Positions 51,633 to 59,703 of a DNA stretch of 64,000 bases are shown one piece after another. The stretch comes from CBDCWT01 sp965223305. GTDB taxonomy: Bacteria > Planctomycetota > Planctomycetia > Pirellulales > Pirellulaceae. Made by a program: the position numbers and the translations under genes. Position 1 is the stretch's first letter, and every line of letters starts with the position of its first letter. The notes beneath the pieces were generated by a model that saw only the letters and a program-made list of their open reading frames with translations, did not search any database and had not been told where the DNA came from. The DNA lies in the NCBI GenBank assembly GCA_965223305.1, contig CBDCWT010000058.1, positions 124,001-188,000 on the forward strand, read 5' to 3'.

Positions 51633-52738
51633 GGCGCTGGGTTCTCTCTCCAGTTCCTGATGTAAGAAGAGTCAAACCTCAACTTGCTGCTCGCCGTCGT
51701 GTCAAACCCGTAGCTAGGATCCGTTACCAACCCTTGATCGACGCAGAACCTCTCTACAGTCTGCATCGTTTGCTTGAACTCCTCACCGTCCAACAAGGCC
51801 AACCCCTCTTCTGCGTTCTTATAAAACTGGGTCTGCTGGACAACCGTTTTCATGTCTTCCAATCCCAAATTGGAGAACTTCTCACCCAACGCGACGAGGG
51901 CCAGTTCCCCCGAGTTCGGTTTGACCAATTCTTCGTTCATACGATAGAACGTGTCGATCACAGCGGAGGCAAACCGCTCTGAACCAGGACGTTCCAATAC
52001 GTCGCTGCCGATGATCACCATGTCAACGATCTCGCCGGGAATCTTGCTGGAGTCAAACAGCACTTCTGCGTCTGGCCTATCTTTGAGAGTCTGCAACACG
52101 AAGGGATTCCAAACCATGATCGCCCGGTGCGAGTCCTGTCTCTGAGCCATCGCCACCGCAGCGGCTCCGGGATCCTGATTCGTGAACTGAAAGTCTGCCG
52201 CCCGATGGCCTTGCTGTTCCTGCTTCTCGATCTCCTCAATGCCCCGAACGAAGCAATACTCGGAGACGGTTCCCTTCAACCCGAAGATCTTGTGCGGCTT
52301 TAGCTCGGCGAGATCGTTGATCCCCACCACAACACAGGCGTCGGCGCCATTGCTAGTACTCGTCGGCAAGAAGGCCACTCCCCCGCGATTCGGGCTGACG
52401 ATCAACGCGTCCATGTTTGTCATACACACGGCGTCACAGTTGCTAGACGTGAACATATTGAGGCAGCTGTCGTAGCCAGCTTCTTTGAGCACAATATCGA
52501 CATTCCACTTGCGTTCGATGTCGCCCAGCTTCCCCTCGTCACCATCAACGAGCCCCATTTCGTGCGCCACACCGAAAACCGACCAACTGGGATACTCGCT
52601 CCACGCCAAGCTGAACGCCGGCGGCACGGTGCTGGTCGCGGCACCACCAGAGCCACCTCCCTCGTTTCCAGAACGACACCCCCAACCGATCACTGTTATG
52701 CAGATCATCACAGCAAGGGCGAATTTGGCTTTCATCAT
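51629..52738 (-). CDS. ABC substrate-binding lipoprotein (NMT1/SsuA-like)
   Basis: A 369-residue lipoprotein: MMKAKFALAVMICITVIGWGC with lipobox IGWGC, then a Gly/Ser-rich linker and a periplasmic binding fold (FSLAWSEYPSWSVFGVAHEM; FTSSNCDAVCMTNMDALIVS; IFGLKGTVSEYCFVRGIEEI; ADFQFTNQDPGAAAVAMAQR). GAGGAG lies just upstream of twin ATGs at 52738 and 52735. NMT1/THI5-type binding proteins serve importers of sulfonates, pyrimidine precursors, nitrate or riboflavin; the ligand here is not evident. Its ectodomain is related to the binding parts of the two SBP-OmpA proteins further upstream in the locus, so one ligand may be sensed by all three. Confidence 0.8.
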   Translation of the reverse strand: MMKAKFALAVMICITVIGWGCRSGNEGGGSGGAATSTVPPAFSLAWSEYPSWSVFGVAHEMGLVDGDEGKLGDIERKWNVDIVLKEAGYDSCLNMFTSSNCDAVCMTNMDALIVSPNRGGVAFLPTSTSNGADACVVVGINDLAELKPHKIFGLKGTVSEYCFVRGIEEIEKQEQQGHRAADFQFTNQDPGAAAVAMAQRQDSHRAIMVWNPFVLQTLKDRPDAEVLFDSSKIPGEIVDMVIIGSDVLERPGSERFASAVIDTFYRMNEELVKPNSGELALVALGEKFSNLGLEDMKTVVQQTQFYKNAEEGLALLDGEEFKQTMQTVERFCVDQGLVTDPSYGFDTTASSKLRFDSSYIRNWRENPAP

Positions 52739-52928
52739 GAGCTCCTCAATTTTTCTCGGGAACGGTGACAAGCCGCGAGAACCTGTCGCCGATTTAATGC
52801 TTCCAACCGGCGCGTCTCAGCGACGCGCATCACAACCAGAAATGAGCCGCACGCACCGGACGAGTCGCAGCACGAACATCTGCCACGTTAGACGCGGAAA
52901 CCAAGGCCAGCTACCGCGCTTCAGCGCA

Positions 52929-53738
52929 TCAAGACTCGGGGATTTTCGTCTGCTCTGGCGGCGCGCTGTCTGATTCATCTTGAGCGCTCAGCCCAATCAG
53001 CGCATCGAACTCGTCGTTCGCTTCGCTCTCCTGAGCGAACTGCAAAAACTCCTCTTCGGCGCGTTTGGTATCCAGGCCTGCCATCTCGCGGCTCACACGT
53101 GCCTTGGCACCGGCTTTCTGCCGCAGTTCGCGTAGCTCGCTCAGCTCCTCGGAGGTCCTGTCTTCGGACAAACCCGTCATGATGTCGGCAATTTCCTGCT
53201 CCTCCTTGGCGGACAAGACGGAAGCAACCGCGTCGTGCTTTTCTTCGGCAAGTTGTTCGAGCGACCGCATTTGCGACTGGATGTTGATCTTGTGGCCGTC
53301 GATGTTCTTCAGCAGCTCTTGGAGGTCCGCTTCCAACTCCTGCGCACGGGTTTGCTTCTCAGCCAAGGTCGAGCTGAAGTCTTTAAAGGCTGCCTGACAC
53401 TTTTGGTACTCAGGATCGTTCCGTGTGGCCTCGGCGTCACCGTTGTGCCGTTGAGCGACCTTTCTGGCTTTGGCCGCCGCTCCCGCCTTCAGCTTATCAA
53501 GCTGCTCGATATCGGCAGTCAGCTTTTTGAGCTTCTCCTTCTTCGACTCCTCCTGAGCGATCATCGCTGCAATCGCGTCCTTGTATTGGTTGATGCGGCT
53601 GCGTTTCTCGTCGATGATTCGATCGTACGTCGCCGACATCACGCCCGGATTCATCCGCAGCGTTTCGCTCGCCTTGTCGATTCTGAAGGTCATCAAGTAG
53701 AAGACCGCTCGGACGTATTTGCTGACGGCTTTGAACAT
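52929..53738 (-). CDS. PspA/IM30-like coiled-coil protein
   Basis: A 269-residue protein, almost entirely helical. The start (MFKAVSKYVRAVFYLMTFRI, then DKASETLRMNPGVMSATYDRI) and long coiled coils (about 40-215) resemble PspA/Vipp1/IM30, peripheral membrane proteins that oligomerise on stressed membranes (ESCRT-III superfamily). The C-terminus is acidic (FLQFAQESEANDEFDALIGL). GGGAGGG lies 6-7 nt upstream of the ATG. Neighbours are a helical membrane protein (58 bp upstream) and the ABC triplet downstream. In other bacteria PspA co-occurs with AAA+ and VWA genes, both present in this locus. The family call rests on architecture rather than a diagnostic motif. Confidence 0.65.
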   Translation of the reverse strand: MFKAVSKYVRAVFYLMTFRIDKASETLRMNPGVMSATYDRIIDEKRSRINQYKDAIAAMIAQEESKKEKLKKLTADIEQLDKLKAGAAAKARKVAQRHNGDAEATRNDPEYQKCQAAFKDFSSTLAEKQTRAQELEADLQELLKNIDGHKINIQSQMRSLEQLAEEKHDAVASVLSAKEEQEIADIMTGLSEDRTSEELSELRELRQKAGAKARVSREMAGLDTKRAEEEFLQFAQESEANDEFDALIGLSAQDESDSAPPEQTKIPES

Positions 53739-53795
53739 GCCTTACCCTCCCCTGAAATACTGGAGTGTTGGAGTACTGGAGCAATGATCGCTAGG

Positions 53796-54521
53796 TCATT
53801 CCGTTATTCCATCACTCCACTCTCCCTGTTCGCCCATCGCGGCGATTCTCTCCTCTGTCCGTTTGGCGACACGAATCGTCTCGTCCAACTCGGCCCGCAA
53901 CTTGGCCAGCTCCGACTCGTTGGCTTTCACCTTGAACGTATGAAACTGGCCAATCATCTTGCCGAGATGCTCGACTGTCGTTTCCACTTCCTGTATGACC
54001 GCGTCTCGTTTGGCCATAACCGAATGGCGGGCATCTCCTGATACGCGCTGCGCCGTTTGCCAAAGCTCGTAGGAATGCTCCAAGTGCTGTATGGCAACTT
54101 GGAAAAGTCGAGCCACTTTTTCCAGAACCTGCTGCGCCGCACCGCTGATCTTGCCCTGCCGGACGTCTGCCTGAAAACTCGCGTACAACTGCCGCAACTG
54201 GCGGAGACACGATTGAGTACGTGGATCGTGGTCTCTACGCAGCTTGTTGTCAAGCGCGTCAAGTGCCGCCTCCTGACGGCTACGCTGCTGGTCGTTCTGG
54301 TACGCGTAAGCATCCTCGGTGATCTTCTCAAGACCAAAAATCAACCTGGTCGCCAACATCCCCAGGCCGCCTAGAACCCCAACCAACCCGGCGGTGCTAA
54401 ACAGGACACTACCGTCCATCGCCCAAGACATCATCCAGGAACTGAGCCCACCTACAATCGGGATCACCGTTGACGGAGCAGCAAACAGGTCCAACAACAC
54501 TTTCTTCTTGACGTCATCCAT
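53796..54521 (-). CDS. Helical membrane protein, unknown function
   Basis: A 241-residue protein from ATG 54521 (MDDVKKKVLLDLFAAPSTVI); the upstream in-frame extension to 54731 runs through REP-like sequence and is not counted. Two hydrophobic segments (TVIPIVGGLSSWMMSWAM and STAGLVGVLGGLGMLATRLI, about 18-60) precede a long charged helical region with probable coiled coil (about 65-240: NDQQRSRQEAALDALDNKLR; FHTFKVKANESELAKLRAEL). It lies 57 bp before the PspA-like gene, so it may tether that protein to the membrane, as PspB/C do elsewhere. This is inference; no homology to PspB/C is visible. Confidence 0.6.
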   Translation of the reverse strand: MDDVKKKVLLDLFAAPSTVIPIVGGLSSWMMSWAMDGSVLFSTAGLVGVLGGLGMLATRLIFGLEKITEDAYAYQNDQQRSRQEAALDALDNKLRRDHDPRTQSCLRQLRQLYASFQADVRQGKISGAAQQVLEKVARLFQVAIQHLEHSYELWQTAQRVSGDARHSVMAKRDAVIQEVETTVEHLGKMIGQFHTFKVKANESELAKLRAELDETIRVAKRTEERIAAMGEQGEWSDGITE

Positions 54522-55054
54522 ACTTGTAAGGCGTCTGCAAACTGCTCGCTCTCCCGCAGGCGGGAGAAGGTCAAGTAAGGTGGCCAGATATCCCCTCGTC
54601 CTAGCGTCCTCCCCAAAGGAGAGAAGGGACTGCGAGACACCTATCTTGCGCACGGATCGCAACAACATCGGCTGGAGGACCCCACGCGGGCGCAACTCGT
54701 GACAGCCAGCATTATTGCAAATCTCGACCATGACTTCATTCCGCGCCTCGGCGTTCAGCGCCTCGCTGGCCCCCGAGAACGGCTCCCCTCATCTCCTCAC
54801 TTAACCCGAATTATTCATGAGCGATCTGCTGCGAGGTCGTAAGTCCATCCGTGGCTTCGTCATGCTTCACGATTCTCCCTCGACGTATTGCTACAATACG
54901 CCTGCGGAAGAATTGCTCGCCTTCCTTGCCACGAACGTACTTACAACCTCTCGCGACGATCTTCATGAATTATCCGGGTTGACGCTCTTGTTTCGTGGTC
55001 GTGGACCGAGAAGCGCACGACAGGTCGATGCGGGCGGGCAAACGCCAGAAACCC
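54522..55054. other. Intergenic region inside the transport/stress locus
   Basis: About 530 bp. Near 54545-54560 is a REP-like hairpin (CTCTCCCGCAGGCGGGAGA), typical of planctomycete intergenic repeats. The plus-strand frame 54817-55137 has no recognisable features and overlaps the SBP-OmpA gene antisense. The spacer may divide the locus into two transcripts. Confidence 0.4.
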
Positions 55055-56539
55055 CTACTTCGGCTGTCCCAGTTCGAAGGAAACTGAACGCTTCCCAGTC
55101 GGTTCGCCCCCAACTGCCCGGATGCGATTCCTGTTGATCCCCTGGCCGATCAGATAGACTTCGGCCGCCCGAGCCCTCCGCTCGGCGATCTCGAGGTTCG
55201 CCTCGGCGTTGCCCCGCGTCGCCGCATTACCCCGCACGATCACGTAGTAGCGCGTTGTCTTCAGCTTGGTCGCCAACTCATCAAGGCGCACTCGGCTGGC
55301 GCCCGTCAACTCGACACTTCCCGGTCGAAACTCCAAGTCGTCGACGGTCCCCACCACAGTTAGCTGCGACCATTGCTGCTCGTTCAGCGGCGGCAGCCGT
55401 ATGTCTCGTACCCGCTCTTCGCCGCCTGCAGGGCGAAAGTGCTGCAGTTGCTCCATGAACCGGTCGTCATACAAGTGATTAGGTCGCCCAGCCGTGGGAT
55501 CCGCGGCTATCGCATCGGTCGTCAGCAGTACTTCGGTGATGTTGCTGATGACATCTTCGATGTGGAGTAAGGGCGTGAGGGCTTGATTCCCCCGCATTTG
55601 CGCCAAATTCTCTCTGGCGTTCTTCCACCAGATTCCATCAACGAGCCGGACAGCCTGCGCGCGGTCTAGTGGCGTGCCGGTTGAATCGGCGTCTCGAACG
55701 ATCATCTCGACCAATCTCGAGTCTTTGTTGAACTGGGAACGAACGTCGAAGTAAGCCTTGAGAAACTCCGCCAGCAGCTCGTCATCCTCGTGTTTCTTGA
55801 GGAAGTCCAGATTGACGACGATGACATCCACAATATAGGAAGGGAAACCTTCGCTGGTGACAATCGCATGAGTCGCGGGGTTCTCGAGGACTTTCGACAC
55901 GTACGGCTCCCACAGCACGTACGCATAGGGGGCATTCCGTTTTTCATTCTTGTAGCGGTTAAAGACGTCCTCTGCGTCGTTGGCCTTGATAAACGGCTGG
56001 GATCCCAGACGATTTAGTTTGAACTTGGCCATCGCCACGCGTGCCAGCGTTTCGCTCGGCGAGTCCGGAGTCAGCACAAATCGGGCATCCGGATGGTTCA
56101 GCGCGTCCATGTCCGGTGCGACCTCTCGGTAAGCCACAATCGCGTCGGCTCCCATAGTTTCGTCGACGATCGCGATGATGCGGGCGGGGATATCTCCAAT
56201 CTGAGCGCTGGCCTTCACCAACGCATCGACGGTAAAGACCGCCATATCCGCCTCGCCGTTCTGCAGCGCGCGAATGCGACGCTGATAGTCGGCACCGTCG
56301 TCGGTTAGCGTCAACCGTATGCTGCGTTTTCGCAATTCGTCGCGAAACTCGTCCGAGCGCAGCAGAGCGTACCCGCTGAAAGAATCCAGGTGAAAGTCGA
56401 CCGAGTACCGGTAGATCGAGTCGGCGGGCGCGGGGTCTGGATCAACAACAGGCACCACAATGTACCTCCAGACGACAACCCCGATTCCCAGAATTGCCAG
56501 CCAGACAATCGAGACGGCGACGAGCTTTCCTTTCGACAC
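55055..56539 (-). CDS. Membrane-anchored substrate-binding protein fused to OmpA-like domain (shorter paralogue)
   Basis: A 494-residue protein. GTG 56539 with GAGGG about 6 nt upstream lies 13 nt after the VWA gene. One N-terminal membrane helix (LVAVSIVWLAILGIGVVVW, about 5-23) anchors a periplasmic NMT1/SBP-like fold (FHLDSFSGYALLRSDEFRDE; EADMAVFTVDALVKASAQIG; EGFPSYIVDVIVVNLDFLKK; about 40-360). Residues about 385-494 are OmpA-like: LEFRPGSVELTGASRVRLDE and EANLEIAERRARAAEVYLIG, then RIRAVGGEP. OmpA domains bind peptidoglycan. Binding protein plus wall-binding domain on one chain suggests a wall-tethered sensor or stator-like module. Ligand unknown. Confidence 0.75.
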   Translation of the reverse strand: MSKGKLVAVSIVWLAILGIGVVVWRYIVVPVVDPDPAPADSIYRYSVDFHLDSFSGYALLRSDEFRDELRKRSIRLTLTDDGADYQRRIRALQNGEADMAVFTVDALVKASAQIGDIPARIIAIVDETMGADAIVAYREVAPDMDALNHPDARFVLTPDSPSETLARVAMAKFKLNRLGSQPFIKANDAEDVFNRYKNEKRNAPYAYVLWEPYVSKVLENPATHAIVTSEGFPSYIVDVIVVNLDFLKKHEDDELLAEFLKAYFDVRSQFNKDSRLVEMIVRDADSTGTPLDRAQAVRLVDGIWWKNARENLAQMRGNQALTPLLHIEDVISNITEVLLTTDAIAADPTAGRPNHLYDDRFMEQLQHFRPAGGEERVRDIRLPPLNEQQWSQLTVVGTVDDLEFRPGSVELTGASRVRLDELATKLKTTRYYVIVRGNAATRGNAEANLEIAERRARAAEVYLIGQGINRNRIRAVGGEPTGKRSVSFELGQPK

Positions 56540-56552
56540 AGGCGACCCTCGG

Positions 56553-57461
56553 CTACCGTTTCCTCGAAAACAAAGTGAAGACAAGTACGACGATGATCAT
56601 CACCGAGAAGCAACCGAAACCACAAGCCCCGGTCAGAAAGCTGATCCATCTAACACCGACTCCCGGTCTCGCAGGCAAGGTGGTCGGTCGCGCTGTACTA
56701 CCTTGACCACCACCCACACCGTAGGTCCCCGAGTCGACCCCTGAGATCGGTTCGTTCCCCACCTGAGACAGAGCGGACAAGGCAGCTACGGCCATGTCGT
56801 CGGGAAAGCCAGCCAATAACTCGAAATCCGATTCGCCCGCGTCCCCCGCGGCGGAAGTACTCTCTCCGAGTACAACCTCAGAAATGGCCTGGCTCAGCGA
56901 ACTAGGATCGTCCGCGCGGCGATAAGTATTGACCTGCGTCGCGAGGCTATGATCTTGACGCATGTCGACTCCGATCACATCGACCGTGATCCCCCGCGCA
57001 ATCACGTCGGGCAGATAGGCCTGGACCAAGTCTGGATCTCCAGCTTCGCCGTCGGTCACAATCAGCAGCTTGAACGTCCCGTAGCGTTCTCGATCTCGCA
57101 GCTCCAGCAGCGCGTCGGCGCCGACCTTCATAAAGGCGCCGAGAGGAGTCGATCCGCTGGCGCGAATTTTCGCGACAGCCGACTGCAAACGGGACTGATC
57201 GACTGGCCCCAGGGGCATCACCCATGGATCTCGCCCTCCGTTTAACACAACCACACCGACGCTCGAGTCTGAAGGTAGCTTGGCGAGCACGGCCAGCAGA
57301 GCCTGCTTGGCTGCATCGATCTTCCTCACCTGCCGGCCCTGGCGCATTCTGTCGCGCATCGAGCCGGAATCGTCTAGCACAACGACAACGTTCTGGCCCC
57401 CGCTGGCGATACTCGTGGCTAACAGCAGGGCCAACACAGTGGCGGCTAGTGTTCTGACCAT
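56553..57461 (-). CDS. Exported von Willebrand factor A (VWA) protein with C-terminal membrane anchor
   Basis: A 302-residue protein from ATG 57461 with AGGTGAG about 9 nt upstream. Signal peptide (MVRTLAATVLALLLATSIAS, cleavage near 21). VWA domain about 23-185 with intact MIDAS: DDSGSM, the threonine in GSTPLG and the aspartate in IVTDGEAGD. A Ser/Ala/Gly-rich linker (about 190-265) and a C-terminal helix (FGCFSVMIIVVLVFTLFSRK) anchor it, leaving the VWA domain outside the cytoplasm. MIDAS-type VWA domains bind a metal and mediate protein-protein contacts. Its neighbours are SBP-OmpA proteins on both sides. An AAA+ partner two genes upstream would act in the cytosol, so it cannot touch this VWA directly. 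Confidence 0.8.
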   Translation of the reverse strand: MVRTLAATVLALLLATSIASGGQNVVVVLDDSGSMRDRMRQGRQVRKIDAAKQALLAVLAKLPSDSSVGVVVLNGGRDPWVMPLGPVDQSRLQSAVAKIRASGSTPLGAFMKVGADALLELRDRERYGTFKLLIVTDGEAGDPDLVQAYLPDVIARGITVDVIGVDMRQDHSLATQVNTYRRADDPSSLSQAISEVVLGESTSAAGDAGESDFELLAGFPDDMAVAALSALSQVGNEPISGVDSGTYGVGGGQGSTARPTTLPARPGVGVRWISFLTGACGFGCFSVMIIVVLVFTLFSRKR

Positions 57462-57610
57462 GTTTCGATCACTCACCTGGGTTAACGTCATCCGTGGTTA
57501 CCTGCGTCGCCACAACCTGTTGCGACATCGTTGCGTAACTTGGCGGATCGATGATCTGGTAGCGGGGAATCTGCCGCAACCCGTTGATACAGCGCCACAG
57601 ACGCTGCACT

Positions 57611-59449
57611 TCAAAAGTCAAAATCCGACTCGTTGAGAGTCTCAGGATCGACCTTCACGATCCGAAACTCGACCCGCATATTTTGTTTCGCTTGAGCGAT
57701 GTTGGCAGGCTTGGAAATCACGGGCTCGGAGATGCCGGCGCCTACCGGCTGCAGCTGGTTCAAGTTGACATTAATCTTCTGCTCCCGGGCGTAGTTCTTG
57801 ATGGCTTCCACTACCGACTCAGCGCGCTGCATTGATAAGTTCAACGCTGCCTGCATCGTCCGTTGAGGACTTTCCGCCCCACCCTCAAAGGCGCCCGTCT
57901 GAATCAGTTGGACGATTTGGTCCGTCTGATTCAAGTCCAGCTCCTTGTTACCTCCACGGCCTTTGAGGAAGTAGTGGTAGTTCCCCCGCTGGCCCTGGCG
58001 GACCAGGATACCCTTCGCCATGCCGGACTTGATGAGATTCACCAACGTCTTCGTCGGGTCTGAATGTCCGCGAATCACTACGGCGGCGCCGCCAAACGTG
58101 CTGGCAGACTGCAACGCCCGATTGAACTCGCTCCCGTATCGGTCGACAGAAAACTCTTTTTGATTCGGTTCAAAAGCGATCGTAAAACTGACGATCGTTC
58201 CGGTATCCAGATCGTCGCCGGGAAAGAACTCGATCCCCTCGCCCTCGACAATGGTCTCGGGCACCACGTATTCGACTTCGGCCAGCTGAGCTAGCCGTTT
58301 GTAATCGAAACCGGCCGGATCAAAGCCATTACGGGTCCTCGCATAGCCCCAACCAACCGCGAGATCCAACGCCGCAGTGAGCTTCGGATTGAATCCGTTG
58401 AGGTTACCAGCTTGCTCGAAGAACGCGATCTGCCCAGGCAATCCGACGAACCGGCAGTCGAGCAGCATTCCGTGCGTGTCCACCTCCAGTGTCGGCAGCA
58501 CTTCCTGCCCGAAAATCCGCTGAGCCATAGTCAACAGCGAACGATAGCGTCCCGACAGCCGCTGGCTCGATTCGAACTCGTCCCGCATCGCGAGCACTTG
58601 ACCGCTGGCGTTGAGGTATCCGGCGACGAGCTTCTCGACAGTCTGTCGATTTGCCTTGAACCAATCGGACCGAACCGCGTAAACATCAGCGATCGACCGA
58701 GACATGTTCTGCGTCGAAACCAACACGCGGGCACCCTGCACTGTGCCTTCGGCGCCGGTGCCGGTCGAGTCCAACCCTCCGGTCAGGCCAATCATGTCAG
58801 GCGTAATCACACAGCAGGCGTCCAACGACGGGTTGCTGCGGAAGGCCTCTGCCGGACCACCCTCCCCAGTTAGATCGCTGACAAAAACGATCTCGACGTC
58901 GTCGCGGGAAAGCTGCGCAGCACTCAAAGCGTCATACAGCAAACCGACGTGGGGGCCCCCCTGCTGACATGCGATCCGCACCTTGTTACCCGCACGTTTG
59001 AGATCGTTCAGTGTCTTGAGATCCCCCCGGGCCACGATGTGATCCCCACCACTCCAAGAGAGCTGCAGCACGATGATCGGTTTGGTGCGAGGGTCGGCGC
59101 CGATTACTTCGCTGGCCTGGCCAAGCATGCGGAACGTGCCACGTAGGAATGGCGTCTTGCCGGAAACGTAGTTCTTGACTTGAGTGACAAAGTCGTCGCC
59201 AGGGAGAAGCTTGACTTTCAGTCCGTGCTGGGCGTAGAGAGAACCCGGCTTGGTTTCTAGGCCCCCGTTTGCCAAGAACGTCGCCACGTCACCGCCCCAA
59301 GTGATATACGGCACTTGCAGCGTCGATTGGTTCTGAACTGGACCGACTCTGAGCGGACCCACGATCGAGGAGAAAGACTCCTGCGCGATCGCAGCCTTGC
59401 AACTAACAAAGGCGACCAACACCACCAAGACTGTACGCGTAGCTCTCAT
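57611..59449 (-). CDS. Exported substrate-binding protein fused to OmpA-like domain (longer paralogue)
   Basis: A 612-residue protein. ATG 59449 (MRATRTVLVVLVAFVSCKAA, signal peptide) has GTGAGGAA about 7 nt upstream; an ATG six codons earlier is possible. The N-terminal about 390 residues form an NMT1-type SBP fold (QVPYITWGGDVATFLANGGL; GNKVRIACQQGGPHVGLLYD; LDACCVITPDMIGLTG). Residues about 450-612 are OmpA-like: VSFTIAFEPNQKEFSVDRYG, GAAVVIRGHSDPTKT, NLSMQRAESVVEAIKNYARE, ending MRVEFRIVKVDPE. A Lys/Gly-rich insert (about 500-545) splits the OmpA domain. Its paralogue lies one gene further. It should be periplasmic and peptidoglycan-bound. Confidence 0.75.
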   Translation of the reverse strand: MRATRTVLVVLVAFVSCKAAIAQESFSSIVGPLRVGPVQNQSTLQVPYITWGGDVATFLANGGLETKPGSLYAQHGLKVKLLPGDDFVTQVKNYVSGKTPFLRGTFRMLGQASEVIGADPRTKPIIVLQLSWSGGDHIVARGDLKTLNDLKRAGNKVRIACQQGGPHVGLLYDALSAAQLSRDDVEIVFVSDLTGEGGPAEAFRSNPSLDACCVITPDMIGLTGGLDSTGTGAEGTVQGARVLVSTQNMSRSIADVYAVRSDWFKANRQTVEKLVAGYLNASGQVLAMRDEFESSQRLSGRYRSLLTMAQRIFGQEVLPTLEVDTHGMLLDCRFVGLPGQIAFFEQAGNLNGFNPKLTAALDLAVGWGYARTRNGFDPAGFDYKRLAQLAEVEYVVPETIVEGEGIEFFPGDDLDTGTIVSFTIAFEPNQKEFSVDRYGSEFNRALQSASTFGGAAVVIRGHSDPTKTLVNLIKSGMAKGILVRQGQRGNYHYFLKGRGGNKELDLNQTDQIVQLIQTGAFEGGAESPQRTMQAALNLSMQRAESVVEAIKNYAREQKINVNLNQLQPVGAGISEPVISKPANIAQAKQNMRVEFRIVKVDPETLNESDFDF

Positions 59450-59703
59450 GGTTGTTTCCTCACTCATTCGTAAGACCCCCTTGCTTTGGCCGGACAAGCC
59501 ACCGGTGACCGGAACGACATCAGCAGCGTCATTGCAGTTCCCGGTTTGCAAGGACACGAGGCTGGGATCATCAAGCGGGAAAGAACACTGTATGCGGTCA
59601 CGCCACACCCGCGACGCACCAGTCGTCCTTTGTGTTGGGAGGTCGTACTGTCGTTTAAGGTGTCTTCGTCACGAAAGCCGCTTTCTTGACTTTCCCAGCT
59701 TGA

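Noticed and set aside
54817..55137. 106-codon plus-strand frame
   Set aside because: It overlaps the SBP-OmpA gene antisense and shows no recognisable feature.
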